The translations under genes were made by a program, and so were the position numbers. Under the pieces are notes generated by a model that was not told where the DNA came from, did no database searches, and worked only from the letters and a program-made list of their open reading frames with translations. DNA of 64,000 bases from Porphyrobacter sp. IPPAS B-1204 (lineage in GTDB: Bacteria > Pseudomonadota > Alphaproteobacteria > Sphingomonadales > Sphingomonadaceae). Location of the stretch: assembly GCA_003724185.1 (NCBI GenBank), contig RHGM01000002.1, positions 126,804 to 190,803 of the forward strand, in the 5' to 3' direction. Positions 44,277 through 52,834 of this stretch are shown here, in pieces (the first letter of the stretch is position 1; every line of letters starts with the position of its first letter).

Positions 44277-44743
44277 TCGCGGCGACAGCATGCGAGTATC
44301 AGATTCCCGTTGGCCTGTTCGATGCACTCATCTGGCAGGAGAGCCGGTATCAGATTAATGCGCGCTCGCCCAAGGGTGCAATCGGTCTGGTGCAGCTGAT
44401 GCCTGGCACTGCTGAGTATCTGGGTGTTTCCAATCCATGGGATGTTGTCGAAAATCTCAGAGGTGGCGCGAGATACCTCAGGATACAAATTGATGAGTTT
44501 GGTCGGTACGATCTGGCTCTGGCTGCGTATAATGCAGGTCCAGGAAGGGTTCGGCCAAATCGCAGGATCCCGCGTATTCGGGAGACGCTCGATTACGTTC
44601 GAAAGATCACTGCGTTTTGGTTGGCTGCTGAGAGACAAAGTGTAGCGCGCATTTCACCTCCCCTCCCCTCGACCGCCCGCATTGGGTTTCGCGGGGCGGT
44701 GTTCGCTGACTACATGTCAGCCAGCTCCGCAAACCCAAGATAG
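44129..44743 (+). CDS. Lytic transglycosylase (SLT domain), VirB1-like
   Basis: The SLT domain at about residues 45-165 shows the catalytic Glu in LIWQESRYQINARSPKGAIG, then LVQLMPGTAEYLGV, LRGGARYLRIQIDEFGRYDL and ALAAYNAGPGRV. All core SLT motifs are intact. It would cleave peptidoglycan glycan strands, often for conjugation machinery. It has no signal peptide of its own; the upstream overlapping ORF supplies one in another frame. The C-terminus extends into a convergent ORF. Confidence 0.82.
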   Translation: MQRGTASSGLALSGPSSPIFGAGCGDVRYQPRMELPSSTETRRARLFPLIAATACEYQIPVGLFDALIWQESRYQINARSPKGAIGLVQLMPGTAEYLGVSNPWDVVENLRGGARYLRIQIDEFGRYDLALAAYNAGPGRVRPNRRIPRIRETLDYVRKITAFWLAAERQSVARISPPLPSTARIGFRGAVFADYMSASSANPR

Positions 44744-44985
44744 TCAGCAAGCATGATGGCGGTGATCAAGATGACCGGCGCATCAGAGAGGTTATTGTGC
44801 AGCAAAGACCACAAGGACTTCGGCAGCGCTCGCGCCTGATATTTCCAGCCTCCGGGATTGAGAACCAGCCCGCCACCTCGGACATGATGGATCGTCTTCA
44901 GGATGGCGAGAAAGCCGCACTGGCCAGCTATGACATCAACGCTTGCATGCGTCGCAGGCCAAGGATTTTGTAGTTCACCTGACAT
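44710..44985 (-). CDS. Hypothetical protein, 91 aa
   Basis: Protein-like sequence with short hydrophobic segments (QCGFLAILKTIHHVRGGGLV, DAPVILITAIMLADYLGFAE). No domain recognised. AAGGG precedes ATG 44985 at loose spacing. It converges with the transglycosylase gene, overlapping its last 34 bases. It may belong to the plasmid transfer or maintenance region. Confidence 0.45.
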   Translation of the reverse strand: MSGELQNPWPATHASVDVIAGQCGFLAILKTIHHVRGGGLVLNPGGWKYQARALPKSLWSLLHNNLSDAPVILITAIMLADYLGFAELADM

Positions 44986-45450
44986 TGTGGTGCCCTTCCC
45001 TTCTGGTGCCGATCAAACTCCAGCGTCGCTTGCTGATCACCCAACCCAACAGATCAGGAGCAATTGCTCGACGGCGGTCGCGCGCGGCGTTGAGCGACGG
45101 CCCACTGGCCGGCTAATGCCCTGACTGTCCGACCGGTGTTGCTGTACTGATCTGATGGCAAGCTGCTTCGCAGATAGGTCCAATGGGAGGATCTGGTGAT
45201 CGGTCCCCGTTGGAGAGCTTTGTGCTGCAGGACGATGCAGAAGAAAGACATCGATGGTTGCGGCGCGCCGTGTGGTGTCCGGCACGTCTGCCACCGAGTT
45301 CTATAGGCTCTGATCGTGATCTGACCCTCCATAAAGTCTAAAAAAATAACGAATTCCAGAGTGTTAGATGGGTTATAGCTAGGTTAAAGCAGTTAAAGAA
45401 TGTGAGCGACGTGCGACTCGCCGTATTTGCTCAAGAATTTTGAAAGCGGG
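44986..45450. other. Intergenic, AT-rich toward the origin
   Basis: No gene supported. The last ~110 bases (45335-45415) are AT-rich with short repeats GGTTATA/GGTTAAAG/AGTTAAAG, directly beside the iterons, so they may be the DNA-unwinding part of a replication origin. Confidence 0.4.
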
Positions 45451-45563
45451 GTTCCCGATGTGTCGGCGCTGCGTTCCTGATATTTCGAAGGAATGTTCCC
45501 GATAGTTCGTCTATGCGTTCCCGATGTGTCGGTGACGAGCTCTACGCTGTTCCGAATGTGTCG
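45451..45563. repeat. oriV: Iteron array, probable replication origin
   Basis: Five direct repeats of GTTCCCGATGTGTCG occur at 45451, 45473, 45495, 45517 and 45549. The first and fourth are identical; the others differ at two or three positions. The first four are spaced exactly 22 bases, two helical turns, as expected for RepA-binding iterons. AT-rich DNA lies on the left and repA (minus strand) on the right. RepA binding is inferred from the arrangement. Confidence 0.85.
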
Positions 45564-45778
45564 AGAAACTGGAATTTCAACGCAAATGGCGAGTCAAATT
45601 GAATCATTATCACTCCGACATGCCGGGAAGAGGTTCAAAGGGCGCCAGATGTGCGGCGTTTGGCAGGCCGGTGATGATTCGACACGACACATTTGGAACG
45701 GAGCAACCGCTGGAATCCTTGTTTGGGCTGATCCGGCTATGTGAGGCTTAGCGAGTGTAGCTGTTCGGATCCTGCTGG
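45564..45778. other. Spacer between iterons and repA 3' end
   Basis: No gene or clear terminator seen; probably part of the origin region. Confidence 0.35.
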
Positions 45779-47008
45779 CTACCTGCGCAGCTCGTGCTTG
45801 TGCTTCTCATGGTGGCGCTTCACCCAACCGATGAAGGCCTTCTGCCAGCTAGCAGGTGTTCTCGCGGGGTCGGCGTTCACCCAGCTCTCGAATTCGGAGT
45901 GGAGCGCATAGAGGTCCCAGCCTGGGCATTTTTCTCGCAGATAGGCCATAGTCTCGTCGGTGATGATCCCGCGGGTTGCTTTGTCTGACAAGCCCGCCAC
46001 TGAAGAGCGGACAAGCGCACGGACGTCAAACAGCGCGACATCTTCGATCACGACCGAATCAGACGACGGCTTTTTTGATTGTCTTGCAGCGGGATCTCCT
46101 CCCGGATGATGGCCTTCGTCTTGCGTTACAGGCACAACTTCCGAAGGCAGGCATTCTGCCGCTTCGGCAGCCTGGTCGTTCAGACGGATCATTCTCAGAA
46201 GCGGTTCACCACCCTTCCCGTCCTCGATTAGCAGCCGATAGCCGGGCAGATCGTTCTTTTGTGCGAGCTTGAGGACTTCGAATTTGAAGCGCCGATACTC
46301 ACCTTCTGCGCCCGACTTTTCGAACAGGACAGGCATGGAGATCGCAAAGCCGGCCTGACCAGCTCCGCCGGCATGTTTGCGAGCCACTCTGTATAACCAT
46401 CGTTCGCGCCCCCCTGTGATATCGAAATAGGCGCGGTCTATGCTGAGCACCCCGCCCTTCATCATCACACCTTCCCAGAACCAGTTCGAGAGCTCGAGCG
46501 TCATGCCGCGACTGCGCTCTGTCTTTTCGTCTACCAGCTGGGTCCAGCCATCGAGCCAGCTGAAGGTGGCTTCTCTGCGGTTTTCAGCGCGGATATTGGT
46601 TTTGATGGTTGTCGAGACCAGGCGGTCCAGCGCTTGGCCCAAGAGCTCATAGGCCCGCCCCGTGGTCGGGCGGCCGATTGCCCGCAACAGGTCATAAGGC
46701 ATGATGTGAAGCTTGCGGGGGACATCATTCACCCCGCGCCGGGCCATGTCTGCGAGCTGGCTGGCGCAATAAATGAGAATGTCGGCGTCCCAGATCGTGG
46801 CCATGCCGTAGTCAGGGTTTGGGCTCACATGAACCCACAGCTTGCCATCTGGCGCTGTGTATTCGATCGGCTTGATCCGTTTGCGCTTCGCCAGCGAGAA
46901 GAATGGGCGCTCCATCATCTCGCGTTGGTCGCGCAGAGGAAGGTCGGCCAGATAGGGCAGGAACAGGTCGAACTGTTCGGGCACGCTTTTTTTGCTGGCG
47001 CGCGTCAT
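45779..47008 (-). CDS. repA: Replication initiator protein RepA (RPA family)
   Basis: A 409-residue plasmid initiator like the RPA/RepA family (PF10134) of alphaproteobacterial plasmids. Conserved segments are YLADLPLRDQREMMERPFFS, the IKPIEYTAPDGKLWVHVSPN strand, TIWDADILIYCASQLADM (winged-helix start) and YFDITGGRERWLYRVARKHA. The linker around 290-315 is poorly conserved and the C-terminal domain is Trp-rich (ASWQKAFIGWVKRHHEKHKH). Iterons lie beyond its 3' end and two identical palindromes just before its start, probably an autoregulatory site. ATG 47008 is preceded by a weak ribosome site. Confidence 0.92.
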   Translation of the reverse strand: MTRASKKSVPEQFDLFLPYLADLPLRDQREMMERPFFSLAKRKRIKPIEYTAPDGKLWVHVSPNPDYGMATIWDADILIYCASQLADMARRGVNDVPRKLHIMPYDLLRAIGRPTTGRAYELLGQALDRLVSTTIKTNIRAENRREATFSWLDGWTQLVDEKTERSRGMTLELSNWFWEGVMMKGGVLSIDRAYFDITGGRERWLYRVARKHAGGAGQAGFAISMPVLFEKSGAEGEYRRFKFEVLKLAQKNDLPGYRLLIEDGKGGEPLLRMIRLNDQAAEAAECLPSEVVPVTQDEGHHPGGDPAARQSKKPSSDSVVIEDVALFDVRALVRSSVAGLSDKATRGIITDETMAYLREKCPGWDLYALHSEFESWVNADPARTPASWQKAFIGWVKRHHEKHKHELRR

Positions 47009-47034
47009 TGCAATCCTGCCTGCTGGCCGCCCAG

Positions 47035-47084
47035 ATTATTCCCCGGGGAATAATCCTCGCGGACATTATTCCCCGGGGAATAAT
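47035..47084. promoter_or_regulatory. Twin 20-bp palindromes upstream of repA
   Basis: Two identical perfect palindromes ATTATTCCCCGGGGAATAAT lie at 47035-47054 and 47065-47084. Their centres are 30 bases (about three helical turns) apart. They lie 27 bases upstream of the repA start and before the end of parB. They could be a dimeric repressor operator or hairpins in the repA leader. Confidence 0.8.
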
Positions 47085-47126
47085 TCCGGTGACGGATGGT
47101 CCTGTCTGGGTGGGGGAGGGCGGTTG

Positions 47127-48182
47127 TCACCTTTGGAGCCCCCCACCTTCTGCCGCGAGTGTATCGAGCAGGATGCGGACCTTGGCCAGGAGTTCGTCAT
47201 CAGAAAGGCCGTGCCCGGCGTGAAGCCGCAAGACTACGCCTTGCCGGTTGGCGCGCTGAAGGCTCACCGCCGGGCGGTCATGGGCTCCCCGAATGACTAT
47301 TTCACGCGGCTCTGCCGGCGTTTCGTTGCATGTCAGCAGGAGCCTGATGACCTCCTGGGCTGGAAGTGCGGCTTTGCCCGCCTTGCGAAGCTGTGCCTGC
47401 TTTTCTGCCAGCCCTTTGGCTGCCTTCTGAATGAGTGCCGACCTCTTGGGGTCGCTCAAGGCTTGGGCCAGCGGATAGGCGGGTTTCAGCTGGACGTCGG
47501 CAGGGGATGCGAAGGCTGCGATCACGCCGTCTGGAATGGCGGCAACCTTGATCATTTTGGAGAGCCAGCTCTGAGACAATTTGAGCCGCTCTGCCATGCG
47601 TGACTGGTGGTTGCCGTAATGTGTCTTCAATGCCGCTGCATAATTGCGGGCTCGCTCGAGATCAGAGACGTCTTTGCGGGCCCGGTTTTCGATGTCTGCG
47701 AGGCGAAAAGCGGCTTCGTCGTCGAGGTCAGCAACCTGCGCGAGGAATTTCATGTCCGGGTAGGAGTTTTGCCGCAGCCAGGAGATTGACCAATGGCGCC
47801 GCGTACCGGCAATGACCTCATAGTCGAATACCGGGTCGCCTTCGACCCTGCGGACAATGGCTGGCACCTTTTGCCCGCCTTCTGCAATTATGGCGTCGAT
47901 CAGGTCACGGCAGTTCTGCTCGCTTAGATGGGCGTAGGAACGGGCGTTGCCAGACCACGGGCGGACCCTCGCGGGGTCCAGCGCAATTTGCGTGACTTGC
48001 CGCACCTCTCCGCTCGCTACGCGCGCGAGGGCGCTTTCCCGCCCAAGAAGTGAATTCCGGCGCGAGCGTTCTTGGCGCGCGGCGGAGGACGCCTCTTCCG
48101 GCCCTGCGGTCGGTGTTGGAGCCCCGCCGTCGCTGTCTTCAGAAAGCAACGATGTCAGGTAGTCCTTCTGCTTCTTTGCCAT
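47127..48182 (-). CDS. parB: Partition protein ParB
   Basis: The 351-residue ParB-family protein has an N-terminal ParA-interacting tail, a ParB/Srx CTP-binding domain (SEQNCRDLIDAIIAEGGQKV, EVIAGTRRHWS) and the central helix-turn-helix (MAERLKLSQSWLSKMIKVAA). It would bind a centromere and spread, working with ParA. ATG 48182 has AGAGG upstream; a longer frame reaches 48260, overlapping the parA end region. It follows parA by 80 bases in the same operon. Confidence 0.93.
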   Translation of the reverse strand: MAKKQKDYLTSLLSEDSDGGAPTPTAGPEEASSAARQERSRRNSLLGRESALARVASGEVRQVTQIALDPARVRPWSGNARSYAHLSEQNCRDLIDAIIAEGGQKVPAIVRRVEGDPVFDYEVIAGTRRHWSISWLRQNSYPDMKFLAQVADLDDEAAFRLADIENRARKDVSDLERARNYAAALKTHYGNHQSRMAERLKLSQSWLSKMIKVAAIPDGVIAAFASPADVQLKPAYPLAQALSDPKRSALIQKAAKGLAEKQAQLRKAGKAALPAQEVIRLLLTCNETPAEPREIVIRGAHDRPAVSLQRANRQGVVLRLHAGHGLSDDELLAKVRILLDTLAAEGGGLQR

Positions 48183-48262
48183 CGTTGGCCTCTCAATTTT
48201 CTGCGCGCTGTGCGGGGACTTGGTTCCGAGTGAGTGTCGCCAATTCGGGCTGAGGTTCAAAC

Positions 48263-49465
48263 CTAACCATTGACGAGCAATGCCTCGTCAATGGCCTGCG
48301 TCCGCCCCCAGCCTTGTCGTACCAACTGCTCGACTTGTCCGAGCGCTTCATCGAGATTTGATCTGCACCGTTTGTGCGTTCTTGATGTGCCGATGGGTTT
48401 CTCAAGTTCATACACAGTCATCATGCGCAATGCGGCGTGGCTGATTTCGGCGCTCTCAAGGATAGGGACGGGCAAAAGGGCAGGGCCGAAGCTCTGCTCC
48501 ATGATTGCGCGCACCATCTCATGGCTTGGGTCGCCGCTGTCGAATTTTGAACAGAGGAGGCGCACGAAATTGTACTCAACGGTAACGCCGGCCTCGACTA
48601 GCTGCTCGATCACCTGATCCATCATCGAGAGAAACTGGACCGTCGAGCAAAAGTCGGGGGTTGTCGCGGCCAGTGGTACCAGCAGCGAGTTTGCTGCCTG
48701 CATCACAGCAAGCGAAATTGTCCCAAGCGCAGGCGGGGGGTCGAGGATGACCACGTCGTAGTCTTTTGCAAGATCAATGAGGCCTTGCTTCAGTTTGCGG
48801 AAGCGTGCTGCGAGCACATTTTGTCCGTCTGCGCCCGAAGCAGCAAGCTCATATTCGACGTCGAAGAGCTCCAAGTTCGACGGGATCAGATCGACATTTG
48901 GCCAAGGGGTGTTTTTGACGGCGTAAAGAAGGTCTGCCTGCGTCGGGTCAATCGACAGATAGGGGTAAAGCGTCTCTTCGCGGGTGATGTTGAAGTGTGG
49001 ATTGAACCCGAACAGGGTTGTCGTGGTTGCCTGGCTATCGCAATCAACCACCAGAACCCGGTAACCTTGCACCGCAAAGTAATGTGCAAGGTGGGTCGTA
49101 ACGGTGGACTTTCCAACGCCGCCTTTGAAGTTCTGGACGGCAATGATGGCAGGTGTGTCTTTCGGACCGCGCTCAGGGTTTGCATCAAGCACCTTGCGCA
49201 TGTTCAAAACCTCTTCGACAGTGTAGCCAAGACGTCTGCCGTTTTCGCCAGATGGTGGGGGAGGGAGGCGGCCGTCCTCCTCCGCCATGCGAATCCGGTT
49301 GGTTGAACAACCAAGCAGTTGCGCCGTATCTGCGATGCCGAACCTTATGTTGAGACCCTTGCGGCTGTCAGGCAGAAAGGCCTTGCGACGTAGCCTTTCT
49401 ATCATTCGCTCGCCAGCCTGCGCGAGATCGCCGATCTGACCCACGATTGAATCTGAATATGTCAT
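48263..49465 (-). CDS. parA: Partition ATPase ParA (with N-terminal DNA-binding domain)
   Basis: About 400 residues. The N-terminal ~110 residues hold a MerR-like helix-turn-helix (RFGIADTAQLLGCSTNRIRM) for operator binding, as in P1-type ParA. The deviant Walker A is FKGGVGKSTVTTHLAHYFAV, with motif A' at VVDCDSQATTT and Walker B VVILDPPPALG. I chose ATG 49465 because AAGGA lies about nine bases upstream; codons to 49549 overlap the operator-like repeat. It segregates the plasmid with ParB. Confidence 0.93.
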   Translation of the reverse strand: MTYSDSIVGQIGDLAQAGERMIERLRRKAFLPDSRKGLNIRFGIADTAQLLGCSTNRIRMAEEDGRLPPPPSGENGRRLGYTVEEVLNMRKVLDANPERGPKDTPAIIAVQNFKGGVGKSTVTTHLAHYFAVQGYRVLVVDCDSQATTTTLFGFNPHFNITREETLYPYLSIDPTQADLLYAVKNTPWPNVDLIPSNLELFDVEYELAASGADGQNVLAARFRKLKQGLIDLAKDYDVVILDPPPALGTISLAVMQAANSLLVPLAATTPDFCSTVQFLSMMDQVIEQLVEAGVTVEYNFVRLLCSKFDSGDPSHEMVRAIMEQSFGPALLPVPILESAEISHAALRMMTVYELEKPIGTSRTHKRCRSNLDEALGQVEQLVRQGWGRTQAIDEALLVNG

Positions 49466-49476
49466 CCGAGAGTTCC

Positions 49477-49516
49477 TTGAAGGTTTTGTCATTCTCAGGT
49501 ATCGGAAAACCTTCAA
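49477..49516. promoter_or_regulatory. Inverted repeat upstream of parA
   Basis: Perfect 11-base arms TTGAAGGTTTT (49477-49487) and AAAACCTTCAA (49506-49516) separated by 18 bases, 11 bases before the parA start. The position and form suit an operator for the ParA N-terminal DNA-binding domain, or a ParB site. Confidence 0.6.
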
Positions 49517-50066
49517 TTCAGCAAGGCGCCGGCGGTTAATCTTCAGCATCTGTGATTGTTGGCATTTAAGGTGCCGCGCCGGGCTGGAAGCGGACTATCC
49601 TCCAGGCTTGTGGGGCTGTGGTAGAAGCGCAAAGGCCCGAACGTGCCTCGCTGCGCCGCCTTAGCCGAACAGCAGTCCGCAGAGCGCTGGTCTTGCCAGC
49701 ACGCTGCCCAATTTGTGGCAACTTAGGCATGAGCGAACGCCTGAGGCAGCGCAAAACGCCCCTCGAAAAATCAGAACATAACGGGAATTGGCTCTAGGAG
49801 CCCCTCAGAAGCTCCAGAATTGCTTCGAAGGCCAGACCCTACCTTTACCCCCAAAACACTCCGTTTTTGCAATTCTGGGGCGGCGGCGTGCAACCTGATG
49901 AATTGCTGAAGCTTTTCTGCCCCGTTCTGGCAGGCCGACGCCATTTTGGGCCCCAATGTCCAAATTGCCATCCTGACCGGCATGTTCGTCCACAAAGCGG
50001 ACACACACCTGGCGCCGAGCGCCGATAGGGCAGGGTGCAGGATATTTGGGTGACGCCATGTCCCGA
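49517..50066. other. Intergenic region, parA / hypothetical gene
   Basis: About 550 bases without a supported gene. It must contain the parAB promoter; a centromere could also be here, but I saw no direct-repeat array. Confidence 0.35.
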
Positions 50067-51242
50067 TCATTCGTCTGCCAGTCCATTGGAGGGGTGGCGC
50101 GCGAGCAGCGCGTCGATGTCGGCCATCGAGGCATCATACTCCGCAAGCGCAGACTGCGAGAACACCACAGGAGCTGAGACTATCTGCTGCTGCGCCATAG
50201 CGCATGCGGGAAGAGTTCTTGCCGAATAGAGTTTGGATCCGGCGATCGTCTGAACGTCGAGGATGTTTGCATCCATTAGCACCCGCAGCATGCTCCGTAC
50301 TCCGAGGCGCGTGACGCCGAGCATGGCCTCGATCTGGGCAGTGCGCATAGGTCCGAAGGCTCTGAGGAGGACGTAGAGCTGCGGTGCACGCGAAGAGGCG
50401 CGTAGCTTGGCGAGCAGATTTGCCGTGTCAGCGTCGATCACCACGCTCAAGTCCTGGGCTTTGCCGATGCAGGCAAGGGCATGCCCGAGCGCCTCGGCCT
50501 GTATGGTTCGGCGGGGCACATCGGCATCACCGGCGGCATCAAGCCTGATCGCACCAATGATTGGCAAGGCTGCCGGAAGAAAGTCAGAGGCGTGCAAATA
50601 GCTGCCAAGTGCCAGTTCGAGCGGCCAGCGAGGGGAGGGGGGGCGCTCGCGTTCGAGCACAAGTTGTAGGTTGTCGAGTTTGAATAGGTCGGGCGTGCGC
50701 TCGGCAAGAGCGAAGCGGATGCTTTGGCTGATCGCCTGATGGATGGTGGCAAGACCAGGGAAGGGGAGGGCATCGGCAGCGATGGGCGCTACAATGCCCG
50801 CCGCCTCATCAAGGGCTGCGCGCGCGGCAGCGCGGGCTTCGGCATCATCCGGCTCGCGCGGCGCGAGCAGTGCCGCCTGGATTTGCAGGGCAGTGTTGGC
50901 CAGCGGCTCCCAGTGCGAGCACGCGAGTTCGCTCAGCACCGCCTCGGCCAATCCCCGAGGGGGCGGCGCAAATCGAAGCGGCTCGTCCGACAGGGTGGTG
51001 AGCCCGGCAAACCAGGCGGCAAATCGCGTCTCGGTGAAGCGGTGCCCCTCCTGCGTAAGCGCGGCCAGGAGCGCATCACGGATGATCCGTGCGGCAAAGC
51101 CATGGGCGGCATGCGCAGAGAGGTTGCCCAGTCGTCCGCTCAGGCGGCCCAACATGATGGCTGCCTGCGCCTGTGTTCTGGCCAGGTTTTCAAGCGCTGC
51201 GAGCTCGTCAGCTGATGTGAACGAGAGGTTGGTGAAGGCCAT
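50067..51242 (-). CDS. Plasmid protein of unknown function with C-terminal winged-helix-like region
   Basis: The 391-residue protein is largely helical and Ala/Leu-rich (residues 1-330). Residues 305-350 (FGPMRTAQIEAMLGVTRLGV, RSMLRVLMDANILDVQTI) look like a winged-helix DNA-binding region, followed by a short tail. No known family is recognised. It sits between parA and a divergent recombinase, a place where Sphingomonad plasmids often carry a DNA-processing or regulatory protein. ATG 51242 is close to an AT-rich shared intergenic region. Confidence 0.6.
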   Translation of the reverse strand: MAFTNLSFTSADELAALENLARTQAQAAIMLGRLSGRLGNLSAHAAHGFAARIIRDALLAALTQEGHRFTETRFAAWFAGLTTLSDEPLRFAPPPRGLAEAVLSELACSHWEPLANTALQIQAALLAPREPDDAEARAAARAALDEAAGIVAPIAADALPFPGLATIHQAISQSIRFALAERTPDLFKLDNLQLVLERERPPSPRWPLELALGSYLHASDFLPAALPIIGAIRLDAAGDADVPRRTIQAEALGHALACIGKAQDLSVVIDADTANLLAKLRASSRAPQLYVLLRAFGPMRTAQIEAMLGVTRLGVRSMLRVLMDANILDVQTIAGSKLYSARTLPACAMAQQQIVSAPVVFSQSALAEYDASMADIDALLARHPSNGLADE

Positions 51243-51362
51243 CGTGCAAAAATGCCCCGTAAAATCAATCGGTCACGAAAAATGTATAATGTAATCTCAA
51301 TAACTATACAACTGCTAGGAGCAAATGTGAAATGAACACCTGATAAATGCAATTATCACATC
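51243..51362. promoter_or_regulatory. AT-rich divergent promoter region
   Basis: About 120 bases between divergent genes. A consensus -10 hexamer TATAAT (51285-51290) lies on the plus strand before the recombinase gene. No convincing -35 is visible. Confidence 0.45.
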
Positions 51363-51449
51363 TTGCAAAAGTTCGCGATTTCCGCCATCCTCAGGCTCGA
51401 AAAAGCCAGTGTGGCCGCACCGTACCAGCCCTTGAAAGGTCATGATCAC

Positions 51450-52658
51450 GTGCCGACCAAGCCCGATCCGACTGCAGTCAGCATCGCGCGCGGCAACGAT
51501 GAGGGTTCCGATGAAGCACTGCCGATGCTTTGGCACATGGCCGAACGCGCTATCGATCGCGCGCTGTTCGCCGCGTTTGCCAAGGCAGCTTCCCCGAACA
51601 CCCTGCGCGCCTTCCGGGGCGACGTTCTGGCATTCGACGACTGGTGCCGCGCGCAGGGGGTCCCCGTGTTGCCAGCAACGCCGCAGGCTGTCGCCGGGTT
51701 TCTGTCCGAGCGGGGTAGGGCAGGGGGCGCTCCGGCTTCGCTTGCACGCTACAAGGCCTCGATCACCAAACTCCATAAGCTGTGCCGCGCGCCCGACCCG
51801 TGCCAGGACGAGCTGGTCAAGCTGACTGTTGCAGCGCATCGCAGGGACGTAGGGTCCGCGCAGAGGCAGGCACGGCCGTTGCGGTTTCGGGGCAGCGTCA
51901 AGGATCCGCTGTCCGACACCCCGCGGGGCATCAATATCCGCGCAGCGCTTAGCACTTGCGGTGATACGCCTCCCGAGCTGCGCGACAAGGCACTGCTTTC
52001 TATCGCTTATGACACTGGCCTGCGAGCCAGCGAACTGGTTGCGGTCAATGTCGATGATGTCATCGAGGCGCTCGATCCTGAAGCGCGGTTGCTGCGGATC
52101 CGGCGATCGAAAGGCGATCAGGAGGGGGAGGGAGCCACGGCCTATCTGTCCCCACGCAGCGTCGCGGCGCTTCAGGCCTGGCTGAAGCGTGCCGAAATCA
52201 GTGAGGGGCCCGTTTTCCGGCGTGTCATTGTCCGGCGCTACGCGGCACGCGCGGCGGCGAAGGTCCGTAATAGCGCGCCCCTGCGCTGGAATGGGCAGTG
52301 GGATGGGCCATTGTTTGTGACAAAGGCAGCGAAGGCCGCTCAAGTTGAGTTCGACATTGGTACAAAGGCACTGCATCCGCATTCAGTGACACCGATCTTT
52401 CGCCGGATGCTCGCACGCGCTTTCGAGTGCGGGGCTTTCGGCGATCTTGACCGGGCGACATTTGAGACCCAGCTTGCCGAGATCAGCGCGCACTCGACCC
52501 GGGTCGGGATCAATCAGGACTATTTTGCCTCAGGCGAGAACCTCGCCGGCATCATGGATGCCCTGCGCTGGAAGAGCCCCCGCATGCCGCTCCATTACAA
52601 CCGGAATCTAGCCGCCGAATATGGTGCGGCAGGTCGGCTGCTGGGCAAGATGTCGTAG
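51450..52658 (+). CDS. Tyrosine recombinase of plasmid type
   Basis: About 402 residues from GTG 51450; the frame is open to TTG 51363. The N-terminal SAM-like core-binding domain (AFAKAASPNTLRAFRGDVLA) is followed by the catalytic domain. This has Arg in YDTGLRASELVAVNVDD, a HSTRVGINQDYF (HxxR-type) motif, Trp in ALRWKSPRMP and the nucleophile Tyr in LHYNRNLAAEYG. All catalytic residues are present. It lacks the P4-type arm domain of the 9-12 kb integrases. Its location next to parAB/repA suggests plasmid dimer resolution or cointegrate formation. Confidence 0.85.
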   Translation: MPTKPDPTAVSIARGNDEGSDEALPMLWHMAERAIDRALFAAFAKAASPNTLRAFRGDVLAFDDWCRAQGVPVLPATPQAVAGFLSERGRAGGAPASLARYKASITKLHKLCRAPDPCQDELVKLTVAAHRRDVGSAQRQARPLRFRGSVKDPLSDTPRGINIRAALSTCGDTPPELRDKALLSIAYDTGLRASELVAVNVDDVIEALDPEARLLRIRRSKGDQEGEGATAYLSPRSVAALQAWLKRAEISEGPVFRRVIVRRYAARAAAKVRNSAPLRWNGQWDGPLFVTKAAKAAQVEFDIGTKALHPHSVTPIFRRMLARAFECGAFGDLDRATFETQLAEISAHSTRVGINQDYFASGENLAGIMDALRWKSPRMPLHYNRNLAAEYGAAGRLLGKMS

Positions 52659-52834
52659 GCTATTGGCCGAAAAGCTGGGGGAAGCGTGCAAGTGAAGGCC
52701 TGCGTCTCGGGAACGCAGCAACCATCCACAGACGCCGTTCAGGTCTCGTCTGCATTCAGCTTGCCCCCTTGTCGGGGCCTATCAAATTTCCTGAACGACA
52801 AACCAGCGCTTCCGCATCCCACCGCAAAGCGCTG
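52659..52834. other. Intergenic between convergent genes
   Basis: Short region with one small hairpin (GCCCC/GGGGC, 52763-52778) that could contribute to termination. No gene. Confidence 0.3.

Noticed and set aside
45037..45294. Minus-strand frames left of the iterons
   Set aside because: Two overlapping frames are Ser/Gln/Arg-rich, unrecognised and without ribosome sites; not annotated as genes.
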